Source: Candidatus Paceibacter sp. (GTDB taxonomy: Bacteria > Patescibacteriota > Patescibacteriia > SG8-24 > DYFX01). Taken from it: a DNA stretch of 18,255 nt. The stretch is taken from NCBI GenBank assembly GCA_020724945.1, contig DYFX01000016.1, positions 1-18,255 on the forward strand, written 5' to 3'. This document shows, one piece after another, positions 12,005 to 18,255 of the stretch (position 1 is its first letter; every line of letters starts with the position of its first letter). The notes under the pieces are model-generated. The model saw nothing but the letters and a program-made list of their open reading frames with translations. It ran no database searches and was not told the origin of the DNA. A program made the position numbers and the translations under genes.

Positions 12005-13279
12005 TCAGCCGTTCTTTTCCTGCCCGACCAGGAGTTCGGCGGCGCGTTCGGGTTCGGCCATCAGTTCCTTGACGATGCGTTCCATCCGCATGCCGCGCGA
12101 GCCCTTCACGAGGATGAGATCGCCCGGATGGATGCGGTCCTGCAGGAACTTGCCCGCTTCCGCCGCATCGTCCATGTGGAAGACGCGCTCGTCCGGCATC
12201 CCGGCTTCGCGGGCGCCGCGGCAGAGCTCGGCGGCCGCGGGACCGACGCCGATCAGGACATCGAGACCGCTCGCGGCGGCGGCCGCGCCGATGCGACGGT
12301 GCGAGGCTTCCGTGAGCGCGCCGAGTTCGAGCATGTCGCCGAGCGCGGCGTACCGGCGCGCGCCGCCTTCGGCCGGAAGCGCGCGGAAGGTCGCGAGCGC
12401 CAGCTCCACGGCGCGCGGCGACGCGTTGTAGGTGTCGTCGACGATGACGGTGCGCTTCACGCCGGGAAGGACGCGCAGGCGTCCCGGCGGCGGCTGGTAC
12501 TCCGCCAGGCCGTACGGGATGGCGGCGGGGTCGAGGCCGAGCGCCAGCGCGACGCCCGAGGCCGCCAGCGCGGCGTAGACATTGCCGTCCCCGATCGCCT
12601 CGGAAAGGTTGACCGGATGGCGGATGCCGTCGATGACGAGATCGAACCGCGTGAAGACGGTGCCGAGGGCGGATTCGACGGCGACGCGTTCGGCACGCAC
12701 GCGCGCGCCCTGGCCGAAACCGTAGCGGATCGCGCGCTCGCCGAGCGGCTCCCCCATCGGCGCGACGCGGGGATCGTCGGCGTTCAGCACCGCCGTTCCG
12801 CGTTCCGCGACGGAGCGCACGATCTCGCCCTCTTCCTCCGCGACGCCGTCGAGATCGCCGAGGGACGCGGTGTGCTCTTCGGCGACGGCCGTGAGCACCG
12901 CGATATCGGGCGGAGCGATGGCCGTGAGGTAAGCGAGGTCGCCGGGCTTGTCGGTGGCCATCTCGAGGACGAGCACCTTCGGGTAGGCGCGTTCCGGACC
13001 GAAGGCCAGACGGAAGCCGCGCCAGAGGATGCCGAGCCAGGCGAAGGGCGAACGGCCGCCCGAGCGCGCTTCACCCAGGACGGTGAGCGGGACGCCGATC
13101 TCGTTGTTGTGGTTCTTGGCGGAGGCGCGCGTCGGGAAGGCGCGGCCGAGCACGGCGGCGACGGCGCGCGTCGTGGAGGTCTTGCCGACGGAACCGGCGA
13201 CGGCCACGATGCGCGGCCGGTACCGGGTGAGGACGGCGCGGGCGAGGAAGGCGAGGAGGGCTTGGAGGCGGAGGAGCAT
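12005..13279 (-). CDS. murF: MurF, UDP-MurNAc-tripeptide--D-Ala-D-Ala ligase
   Basis: The cytoplasmic ATP-dependent ligase that adds D-Ala-D-Ala to complete the peptidoglycan pentapeptide precursor. The 424-aa product has the Mur-ligase P-loop AVAGSVGKTSTT (Gly29-Ser35) and the MurF-type KNHNNEIGVPLTVLGEA. The central domain shows VLEMATDKPGDL, VLTAVAEEHTASLG and AVLNADDPRV. The C-terminal domain begins at VIVDDTYNASPRAVE and ends with ILVKGSRGMRMERIV. The hydrophobic N-terminus MLLRLQALLAFLARAVL replaces the usual MurF N-domain, so UDP-substrate binding may differ. The ATG at 13279 is one base after the ftsI stop (TGATATG), a coupled arrangement. It is the last gene of the operon. Confidence 0.92.
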   Translation of the reverse strand: MLLRLQALLAFLARAVLTRYRPRIVAVAGSVGKTSTTRAVAAVLGRAFPTRASAKNHNNEIGVPLTVLGEARSGGRSPFAWLGILWRGFRLAFGPERAYPKVLVLEMATDKPGDLAYLTAIAPPDIAVLTAVAEEHTASLGDLDGVAEEEGEIVRSVAERGTAVLNADDPRVAPMGEPLGERAIRYGFGQGARVRAERVAVESALGTVFTRFDLVIDGIRHPVNLSEAIGDGNVYAALAASGVALALGLDPAAIPYGLAEYQPPPGRLRVLPGVKRTVIVDDTYNASPRAVELALATFRALPAEGGARRYAALGDMLELGALTEASHRRIGAAAAASGLDVLIGVGPAAAELCRGAREAGMPDERVFHMDDAAEAGKFLQDRIHPGDLILVKGSRGMRMERIVKELMAEPERAAELLVGQEKNG

Positions 13280-13280
13280 A

Positions 13281-14984
13281 TCACTTGCGCGTCGGTGGGA
13301 CCTGATAATAATCGAGGAGGAATCTGGCGATGTCGCCGAAGAGCGGCGCGGCCGAGGATTCGGCGAAGCGCACATCCTTCGGGCGGTCGATGCGCACGAC
13401 CATCGCGAAGCGCGGATCGTCGATCGGACCGTACCCGGCGAAGGAACCGATGGTCGCCCCTTCCTCGTAGCCGGGACCGTCGCTGCGCGCGATCTGCGCG
13501 GTGCCGGTCTTGCCGCCGATCCAGTACCCCGGGACGGCGGCGCGCGTGCCGTGTCCGCGTTCGACGACGGCCGTCAGCATGCCGGAGACGAGACGCGCCG
13601 TGCGCTCGGAGACGACGCGTCGCACGGCCTTGGGAGAGCGCTTCTCGACCGTACCGTCCGCACGACGGATCTCGTCGACGAGATACGGCTTCATCATCAG
13701 GCCGTCGTTGGCGAGCGTCGCGTAGGCCACGGCCATCTGGAGCGCGGTCACGGTGATGCCTTGCCCGAAGGAGCCCGTCGCCGACCAGATGTCGCCCTTG
13801 CGCTCGAGCTGGGAGATGTCGCCCGCGGCCTCCGAATGCAGTTCCAACCCAGGCTTCTCGCCGAAACCGAAATCACGGACATACTTCAGGAAGGTCGGCG
13901 CGCCGAGACGATGGACCACTTCCACCATGCCGGTGTTGAGCGATTCGGTGATGACTTCCGTCATCGTCACGCGCCCGTGCGCCTTGAGGTCGGAGTTCCG
14001 GATCGTGTGAGGACCGATCTTGACCTCCCCCGCGTCCTCGAAGACCGTCGTCGGCGCGACCTTGTCGGTGTCGATGCCGGCCGCCATCGTGATGGGCTTG
14101 AAGATGGAGCCCGGCTCGTACGGATCGAAGGTGGCGGTGTCGTTATAGACGGCGATGTCCTCGACCTTGCCGTACTCGTTCGGGTCGAAGCTCGGCGCGT
14201 TGCAGAGCGCGATGACCGCGCCGGTCGCCGGTTCGAGGATGACGACGCTCCCGCGCGCCGCGCCGTGCCGCATGACCCATTCGTCGAGCTTCTTGCAGGC
14301 GACATATTGGACGGTGCGGTCGACCGTGAGCACGAGGTCGGCGCCGTCCTGCGCACGCTCGACGGTGCGGTTCCCGATGGCGATGGCGCGCCCGCCGGGA
14401 TCCTTCTCCGATTCGAGATACCCCTGTTCCCCCGTCAGGTCCTCGTCGAACCAGCCTTCGATGCCGTACCGCCCGCTCCGACCGCGTTCGCCTTCGCCGA
14501 CGAAACCGAGCATCTGCGCCCCGGTCGTGCCTTCCGGATAGTAGCGGAAATCCTCCTGGCTGAAACCGATGCCTTCGATGCCGAGCGCCTCGATCCGTTC
14601 GCGCATCCCGGCATCGAGCTTGCGGGCGAGGACGCGATACCGCTCCTCCTTCTTGGAGAGCTTCGCCGCGAGATCCGAGGTTTCGACGCCCAGGATGGGG
14701 GCGATCGCGGCCGCGGCCGCGGAGGCGTCCTTCAGGCGGAAGGGTTCGGCGTAGAGCAGGTTCAGCGTGCGATTGGTGGCCAGGAGGTATTCCTGATCGC
14801 CGGAAGCGTGGTCGCGCGCGTAGATCTTCCCGCGCTGCGGGAACAGGTGGCGGAAGAGGTCGTGCTGGCCTTCCGCCAGCGCCGCGTAGAAATCGTTGCC
14901 GATGACCTGGATGCGGAAAAGCTGGACGAGGACGACGAGACCGAACGCGAAAAACACCAGGCGGAGCGCGCGCAATCGGCTCAT
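13281..14984 (-). CDS. ftsI: Class B penicillin-binding protein (FtsI/PBP2-like)
   Basis: A D,D-transpeptidase that cross-links peptidoglycan, probably at the septum. The 567-aa product has an N-terminal anchor (LVFFAFGLVVLVQLFRIQV), a dimerisation domain beginning LFPQRGKIYARD, and the transpeptidase domain with all three motifs: SIFK (Ser293, Lys296), SLN (348-350) and KTG (492-494, in GGKTGTAQIAR). There is no PASTA domain. ATG at 14984 overlaps the upstream stop as ATGA. It stands between the Ca-binding-tail protein and murF, and is co-transcribed with both. A PBP2/MrdA elongation role cannot be excluded from sequence alone, although the murF neighbour is typical of the division and cell wall cluster. 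Confidence 0.92.
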   Translation of the reverse strand: MSRLRALRLVFFAFGLVVLVQLFRIQVIGNDFYAALAEGQHDLFRHLFPQRGKIYARDHASGDQEYLLATNRTLNLLYAEPFRLKDASAAAAAIAPILGVETSDLAAKLSKKEERYRVLARKLDAGMRERIEALGIEGIGFSQEDFRYYPEGTTGAQMLGFVGEGERGRSGRYGIEGWFDEDLTGEQGYLESEKDPGGRAIAIGNRTVERAQDGADLVLTVDRTVQYVACKKLDEWVMRHGAARGSVVILEPATGAVIALCNAPSFDPNEYGKVEDIAVYNDTATFDPYEPGSIFKPITMAAGIDTDKVAPTTVFEDAGEVKIGPHTIRNSDLKAHGRVTMTEVITESLNTGMVEVVHRLGAPTFLKYVRDFGFGEKPGLELHSEAAGDISQLERKGDIWSATGSFGQGITVTALQMAVAYATLANDGLMMKPYLVDEIRRADGTVEKRSPKAVRRVVSERTARLVSGMLTAVVERGHGTRAAVPGYWIGGKTGTAQIARSDGPGYEEGATIGSFAGYGPIDDPRFAMVVRIDRPKDVRFAESSAAPLFGDIARFLLDYYQVPPTRK

Positions 14985-16165
14985 AGCCCGAAGCTGAACA
15001 GCGCTCCGGGACCGACCGGATCCATGCCCTTCGCGACCTCCAGCCCGTCGTTCCATCCGTCGCCGTCGGTGTCGGGATTCCAGGCGTCGGATCCGTAGAA
15101 GAATTCCTGCCCGTCGGCGAGGCCGTCGCCGTCGCTGTCGGCCTCCTGAACGGCCGTGCCCGGCGCCGTCGGCGCGGAAGGCAAGGCCGACGCGGCAGGA
15201 GCGTCCGGAGCGTCATCCGCGCGGTCGTCCGAGAGGCTCAAGCGTTTCGTGAAGAGAGGTCCGAGGACCTTCTCGATGTCTTCCGCCTCCGGAGCGCTGA
15301 CGGGCGTCCGTTCGCCGTAGCGCGAGAAGATCACGCTGCCGCCGACCGCGCCCGCGGACGCGTCCCCTTCCAGGGCGCTGACGAGCTCGATCCTGTGGAA
15401 CTTGCCGGTGCGCTTGTCGATCCAGACCTCGCCGAGCGGCTGACCCCAGCGGACGACCTCGGCCGTGACCGCCAGGACATCCTCGGCCTGCAGCGGCGCG
15501 CCCGTACGGAGTTCCCGCAGCTTGAGCAGCAGCGCCGATACCGCGTCCATGTTCAGCTCGACCGCGTAGTGCCGCGCCTTCAGACCGTCGATCGTCGCCG
15601 TCGGCAGCTTCTCGGTGACGCGGAAGAGATCGACCTCCGTGATGGCGATCGCCATCGCCGTCACGCCCGCGAGGTCGAGCGGCCGTTCGGCGAGCACGCG
15701 CTCGTCGGGCGGAAGCACGAATTCCAGGAACGGTCGGTCGGACGCCACCCAGATGCCCTTCAGTCGTCCGGCGAGTTCCGCATCGAGCCTGCCGGGCGCG
15801 TCGAGCTTCAGGTAGTGGCGCCCCTCCTTCCGCCGCGTTTCGCCCGACAGCGTCGCAGCTTCCCCATCCACCGCCTGCGTGAAGGCGAACGCGGTGACCG
15901 ACGCGGGGTCGAGCGGAATCGAAAAGTCGAGATCGGTGCGCATGACGATGTCGATGCCGGTGGCGCTCGCGGCGATGGCGGCGGAGAGGTCTTCCGGAGG
16001 CAGCACCAGGCGGCCTTCCGCATCGAGGCGCATGGCGTCTTCCGTGACGAGCTTCCTTTGGGCCTTGCGCAAGACCGCCTGCGGATCGGGGTCCATCAGG
16101 AAGAACGCCGCCGCGAGGACGATCGCGAGGCCGAGTCCGCCGAAGATGATCGCGCGCTTAGACAT
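14981..16165 (-). CDS. Membrane-anchored protein with TSP3-like Ca-binding tail
   Basis: A 394-aa protein. Residues 5-24 (AIIFGGLGLAIVLAAAFFLM) are a signal anchor without a lipobox Cys, so the rest is outside the cytoplasm. The middle (30-300) is beta-rich, with GRHYLKLDAPG, LKGIWVASDRP, GLKARHYAVELN and LGEVWIDKRTGKFHRIEL. This layout recalls LolA/LppX-like sandwich folds, as inference only. After an Ala/Pro linker the tail has two DxDGDG loops, DSDGDGLADGQEFFYGSD and NPDTDGDGWNDGLEVA, typical of thrombospondin type 3/EF-like Ca sites. ATG at 16165 overlaps rarA by 8 nt, and AGGAAA lies 8 nt upstream. Cotranscription with ftsI suggests an envelope role. No precise family is recognised. Confidence 0.85.
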   Translation of the reverse strand: MSKRAIIFGGLGLAIVLAAAFFLMDPDPQAVLRKAQRKLVTEDAMRLDAEGRLVLPPEDLSAAIAASATGIDIVMRTDLDFSIPLDPASVTAFAFTQAVDGEAATLSGETRRKEGRHYLKLDAPGRLDAELAGRLKGIWVASDRPFLEFVLPPDERVLAERPLDLAGVTAMAIAITEVDLFRVTEKLPTATIDGLKARHYAVELNMDAVSALLLKLRELRTGAPLQAEDVLAVTAEVVRWGQPLGEVWIDKRTGKFHRIELVSALEGDASAGAVGGSVIFSRYGERTPVSAPEAEDIEKVLGPLFTKRLSLSDDRADDAPDAPAASALPSAPTAPGTAVQEADSDGDGLADGQEFFYGSDAWNPDTDGDGWNDGLEVAKGMDPVGPGALFSFGL

Positions 16166-17420
16166 CGAGGTATTTCCTGCCCTTGAGCGATTCCGGGAGA
16201 TAGTCCTGATCGACCGGTCCGTCGAAATCGGGGTTGTACTTGTAGCCCTTGCCGTAGCCGACGCTCTTCATGAGCTTCGTCGGCGCGTTGCGGAGATGGA
16301 GCGGCACGCCTTCGTTCGGCTTCTCGCGGATGTCAGCCTTCACCTTGCCGTACCCGGCGTAGAGCGCATTCGATTTCGGCGCGCGGGCGCAGTACGCCAC
16401 GGCCTGCGCCAGGATGACATCGCACTCCGGCATGCCGATCTGGTGGCAGGCCTGATACGCGGCCACGCACTGCACGAGCGCCTGCGGGTCGGCGAGGCCG
16501 ATGTCCTCCGCGGCGAAGCGCACGACGCGCCGGGCGACATAGAGCGGATCCTCCCCCGCCTCGAGCATCCGCCCGAGCCAGTAGAGCGCCGCGTCGGCGT
16601 CGGAGCCGCGCATCGACTTATGGAGCGCCGAGATGATGTTGTAATGCTCCTCCCCCTGGCGGTCGTACAGGAGATGGTTCTTCTGAAGCGTCTTGGCGAG
16701 CGCTTCCTTCCTCAAGTGTACCACGCCTTTGGCGTCCGGCCGAACGCTGCGGAGCCCCAATTCCAGGCCATTCAAGGCCGAGCGGGCGTCCCCGTTGGCG
16801 ACGGCCGCCAGATACGCCAAGGCGTCTTTCCCGGCCTTGATCTTATAGGGATACGCCTCGCGCTTGCGGACGAGCTCCAGCGCCCGCTCCAGCACGCTTC
16901 GGATGGCGTCCGCCTCGAGCGATTTCAGGATGAAGACGCGCGAGCGCGACAAAAGCGCCGAGTTGACTTCGAAGGAGGGATTCTCGGTGGTGGCGCCGAT
17001 CAGCGTGACGGTGCCGTCCTCGACATGCGGCAGGAAGGCGTCCTGCTGCGCCTTGTTCCAGCGGTGGATCTCGTCGATGAAGACGATGGTGCGTTCGCCA
17101 TGCAGGATGCGGCGCTCCTTGGCTTCCTCGACCGCCTTCTTGAGGTCGGCGATGCCGGAAGTCGTGGCCGAGAGCGGCGTGAAGCGCGCCTTGGTCATCT
17201 TGGCGACGATGCGGGCGAGCGTCGTCTTGCCGACGCCCGGAGGCCCCCACAGGATCATCGAGGGCACCGCGTCCAATTCCAAAAGCGTGCGCAGCGGCGA
17301 ACCGGCGCCGACGAGTTCCTCCTGCCCGATGAGGTCATCGAGCGTCTCGGGGCGCATCAGCTCGGCGAGCGGCGCCTGCTTCCGTTTTTCGACCCGATCC
17401 TTGATGTCGAAGAGGTCCAT
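16158..17420 (-). CDS. rarA: RarA (MgsA/WRNIP1-like) replication-associated AAA+ ATPase
   Basis: A clamp-loader-like AAA+ ATPase that acts at stalled replication forks. The 420-aa product begins MDLFDIKDRVEKRKQAPLAE and LMRPETLDDLIGQEELVG, as in RarA. Walker A is GPPGVGKTT (Lys65), Walker B IVFIDEIHRWNKAQQDAFLP (Asp116/Glu117) and sensor 1 IGATTENPSFEVNSALLSRS. The C-terminal half, with DARSALNGLE, HYNIISALHKSMRGSD, DADAALYWLGRMLEAGEDP and VPLHLRNAPTKLMK, is diagnostic for RarA over RuvB or DnaX. ATG at 17420 has no Shine-Dalgarno but lies 8 nt from a -10 box, so the mRNA may be leaderless. It heads an operon otherwise devoted to the envelope. Confidence 0.96.
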   Translation of the reverse strand: MDLFDIKDRVEKRKQAPLAELMRPETLDDLIGQEELVGAGSPLRTLLELDAVPSMILWGPPGVGKTTLARIVAKMTKARFTPLSATTSGIADLKKAVEEAKERRILHGERTIVFIDEIHRWNKAQQDAFLPHVEDGTVTLIGATTENPSFEVNSALLSRSRVFILKSLEADAIRSVLERALELVRKREAYPYKIKAGKDALAYLAAVANGDARSALNGLELGLRSVRPDAKGVVHLRKEALAKTLQKNHLLYDRQGEEHYNIISALHKSMRGSDADAALYWLGRMLEAGEDPLYVARRVVRFAAEDIGLADPQALVQCVAAYQACHQIGMPECDVILAQAVAYCARAPKSNALYAGYGKVKADIREKPNEGVPLHLRNAPTKLMKSVGYGKGYKYNPDFDGPVDQDYLPESLKGRKYLDV

Positions 17421-17428
17421 ACGAGGCC

Positions 17429-17459
17429 ATCGTACACGAACGAGGGGCGAACGCGTCAA
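17429..17459 (-). promoter_or_regulatory. rarA operon promoter
   Basis: -35 TTGACG (17459-17454) and -10 TACGAT (17434-17429) with a long 19-bp spacer. The ATG follows after 8 nt, the same distance as at yidC. The -35 follows directly on a strong hairpin. Confidence 0.5.
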
Positions 17460-17461
17460 AC

Positions 17462-17533
17462 GCGAAACTCCCCGGCTGCACGGGGAGTTTTCGCACGGAT
17501 TTCCCCAAAAGGAAACTGACCTTTCCTTTTGGG
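17462..17533. other. Two strong hairpins upstream of rarA
   Basis: The gap 17421-17611 holds no gene. AAACTCCCC (17465-17473) pairs with GGGGAGTTT (17482-17490), and CCCAAAAGGAAA (17504-17515) pairs with TTTCCTTTTGGG (17522-17533); both are perfect. Neither has a convincing U-tract on either strand. They may be a small structured RNA, an operator pair or a dispersed repeat. The rest of the gap (17534-17611) shows nothing recognisable. Confidence 0.55.
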
Positions 17534-17611
17534 TGAAGCGGATGGGGCTGTGCAGGCGTGCGTCCGGAACATCCGGGGAGCCGGAACCGATATCCCGCTC
17601 ATCATACCACG

Positions 17612-17637
17612 AAAAAAGCCTGACCGTGAGGTCAGGC
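17612..17637 (-). terminator. Intrinsic terminator of the 143-aa gene
   Basis: A perfect 8-bp stem, GCCTGACC with GGTCAGGC, and loop TCAC on the minus strand, followed by six T. It overlaps the stop codon. Confidence 0.92.
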
Positions 17638-18063
17638 CGCGCCGGCGAAGCCGATGAGATGTCCGCCGTAGAGCAGTCCGGAAGAGCCGTCGAGCGTCTC
17701 GCGCCAGACGATGGCGTCGCCGACGCCCGGCGGCCAGTCGCGGCCGATGTCGGCGAGGAAACGGCGCCAGGGTTCGTTGATGAAGTGGTCGAAGGCCTCC
17801 TGCCGCGTGCCGCGCGCATCGGTCCGCGGACGATAGATGCGGTCCGGCGGCACGAGCGCGCGCCACCAGGCGTCTTCCGGACGGAAGAGCGGGATCACGG
17901 TGCAGACATACACCTCATGCCCCTCGGCGAGCGCGCGCTCGAGCTTGCCCGTCGACCAGACCTTGTAGCCGTGCCGCGCGCAGCGGTTCTCGTAGATGGG
18001 CGCCTGGTCGGGATACGACGGACGCTCCGAAAGGATGGCGGTGGTGCCGAAGACGACGATCAT
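17632..18063 (-). CDS. Unknown 143-aa protein
   Basis: A single-gene unit with its own promoter and terminator. GGAGGG lies 5 nt before the ATG, so the start is well supported. The product begins MIVVFGTTAILSERPSYPDQ, like a beta-strand opening an alpha/beta fold, and has VWSTGKLERALAEGHEVYVC, many Trp and Arg residues (EDAWWRALVPPDRIYRPR, then EPWRRFLADIGRDWPPG) and a Gly-rich end (GSSGLLYGGHLIGFAG). There is no signal peptide or membrane helix. I do not recognise the family, and no catalytic motif stands out. The base composition is like that of its neighbours. Confidence 0.78.
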   Translation of the reverse strand: MIVVFGTTAILSERPSYPDQAPIYENRCARHGYKVWSTGKLERALAEGHEVYVCTVIPLFRPEDAWWRALVPPDRIYRPRTDARGTRQEAFDHFINEPWRRFLADIGRDWPPGVGDAIVWRETLDGSSGLLYGGHLIGFAGAA

Positions 18064-18093
18064 GGTTCCCTCCTTCGTAAAGATCGACCTCGC

Positions 18094-18122
18094 AGCATAC
18101 GGAAAAACGGGGCTTTCGTCAA
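18094..18122 (-). promoter_or_regulatory. Promoter of the 143-aa gene
   Basis: -35 TTGACG (18122-18117), a 17-bp spacer and -10 TATGCT (18099-18094). The predicted leader is about 25-30 nt and carries the Shine-Dalgarno. Confidence 0.75.
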
Positions 18123-18135
18123 CCCTGGCGCTCCC

Positions 18136-18164
18136 TTGCCAAGACGCCCCGGACCGTGTAGAGT
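18136..18164 (+). promoter_or_regulatory. tRNA-Pro promoter
   Basis: TTGCCA (18136-18141), a 17-bp spacer and TAGAGT (18159-18164), divergent from the promoter of the 143-aa gene. The tRNA starts 15 bp after the -10 box. Confidence 0.55.
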
Positions 18165-18178
18165 AGGCTCGTTCCCGT

Positions 18179-18253
18179 CGGAATGTAGCTCAGCGGTAGA
18201 GCGCTCGCTTCGGGTGCGAGAGGCCGCAGGTTCAATCCCTGTCATTCCGACCA
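18179..18253 (+). tRNA. tRNA-Pro (anticodon CGG)
   Basis: The acceptor CGGAATG/CATTCCG is perfectly paired, with the C1-G72 pair typical of bacterial tRNA-Pro. The D arm is GCTC-AGCGGTA-GAGC, and the anticodon stem is CTCGC/GCGAG with loop TTCGGGT (anticodon CGG). The T arm is GCAGG-TTCAATC-CCTGT, then discriminator A and an encoded CCA. Confidence 0.96.
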
Positions 18254-18255
18254 TG

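Noticed and set aside
11888..15098. Long plus-strand open frames of 622 and 689 aa opposite murF and ftsI
   Set aside because: Antisense shadows in GC-rich sequence, while the minus-strand frames carry complete Mur ligase and PBP motifs.
17421..17819. N-terminal extension of RarA
   Set aside because: It would run through the hairpin region, a terminator and the neighbouring gene. RarA homologues begin near MDLFD.
18060..18254. Minus-strand ORF with GIEPAASRTRSERSTAELH
   Set aside because: It is the antisense translation of the tRNA-Pro gene, a common false ORF.

Overview
The window is a GC-rich, tightly packed bacterial chromosome segment. Nearly all protein genes lie on the minus strand, so genes are listed here in transcription order, from high to low coordinates. 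UGA is used as a stop throughout, which argues against the recoded Gracilibacteria/Absconditabacteria lineages. Several features fit a candidate-phylum bacterium of the Patescibacteria/CPR type: short versions of conserved proteins, a small zinc-ribbon membrane protein, a thrombospondin-3-like Ca-binding tail, near-leaderless genes and a CATTCCGAG-type dispersed repeat. That assignment is inference and only moderately sure.

Layout from the right end. tRNA-Pro(CGG) (plus, 18179-18253) diverges from an unknown 143-aa gene with its own promoter and terminator. A gene-free stretch of about 190 bp with two strong hairpins precedes a four-gene minus-strand operon: rarA (fork-maintenance ATPase), a membrane-anchored protein with a Ca-binding tail, a class B penicillin-binding protein (FtsI/PBP2-like) and murF. 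Next come a membrane-spanning Ser/Thr protein kinase with a structured leader and a secreted subtilisin-like protease, each with its own promoter. Then a divergent pair is seen: tRNA-Glu(CTC) on plus, and doxX-dus (tRNA-dihydrouridine synthase) on minus. Between the tRNA and the protease lies a small structured region holding an exact second copy of the last 21 nt of the tRNA-Glu gene.

After the dus terminator is an overlapping membrane cluster: a YidC/Oxa1-type insertase, an SPFH/band-7 protein and a P2A (SERCA-like) cation ATPase, followed by a small TTG-started protein and a strong terminator. A lone plus-strand gene (zinc ribbon plus two membrane segments) diverges from a heat-shock operon, hrcA-grpE. 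That operon has a recognisable CIRCE operator overlapping a sigma70-type promoter and a REP/MITE-like repeat between hrcA and grpE. Two unknown genes, one visibly AT-richer, and a partial third gene follow where dnaK/dnaJ would often be found.

The most striking structural theme is at minus-strand gene junctions. In three cases (dus/yidC, murF/kinase, kinase/protease) the terminator hairpin of the upstream gene carries the -35 box of the next gene in or next to its loop, and the U-tract falls in the promoter spacer. yidC and rarA also have their -10 box exactly 8 nt from the start codon with no Shine-Dalgarno, which predicts leaderless mRNAs. I see no CRISPR array, transposase, phage module or toxin-antitoxin pair.
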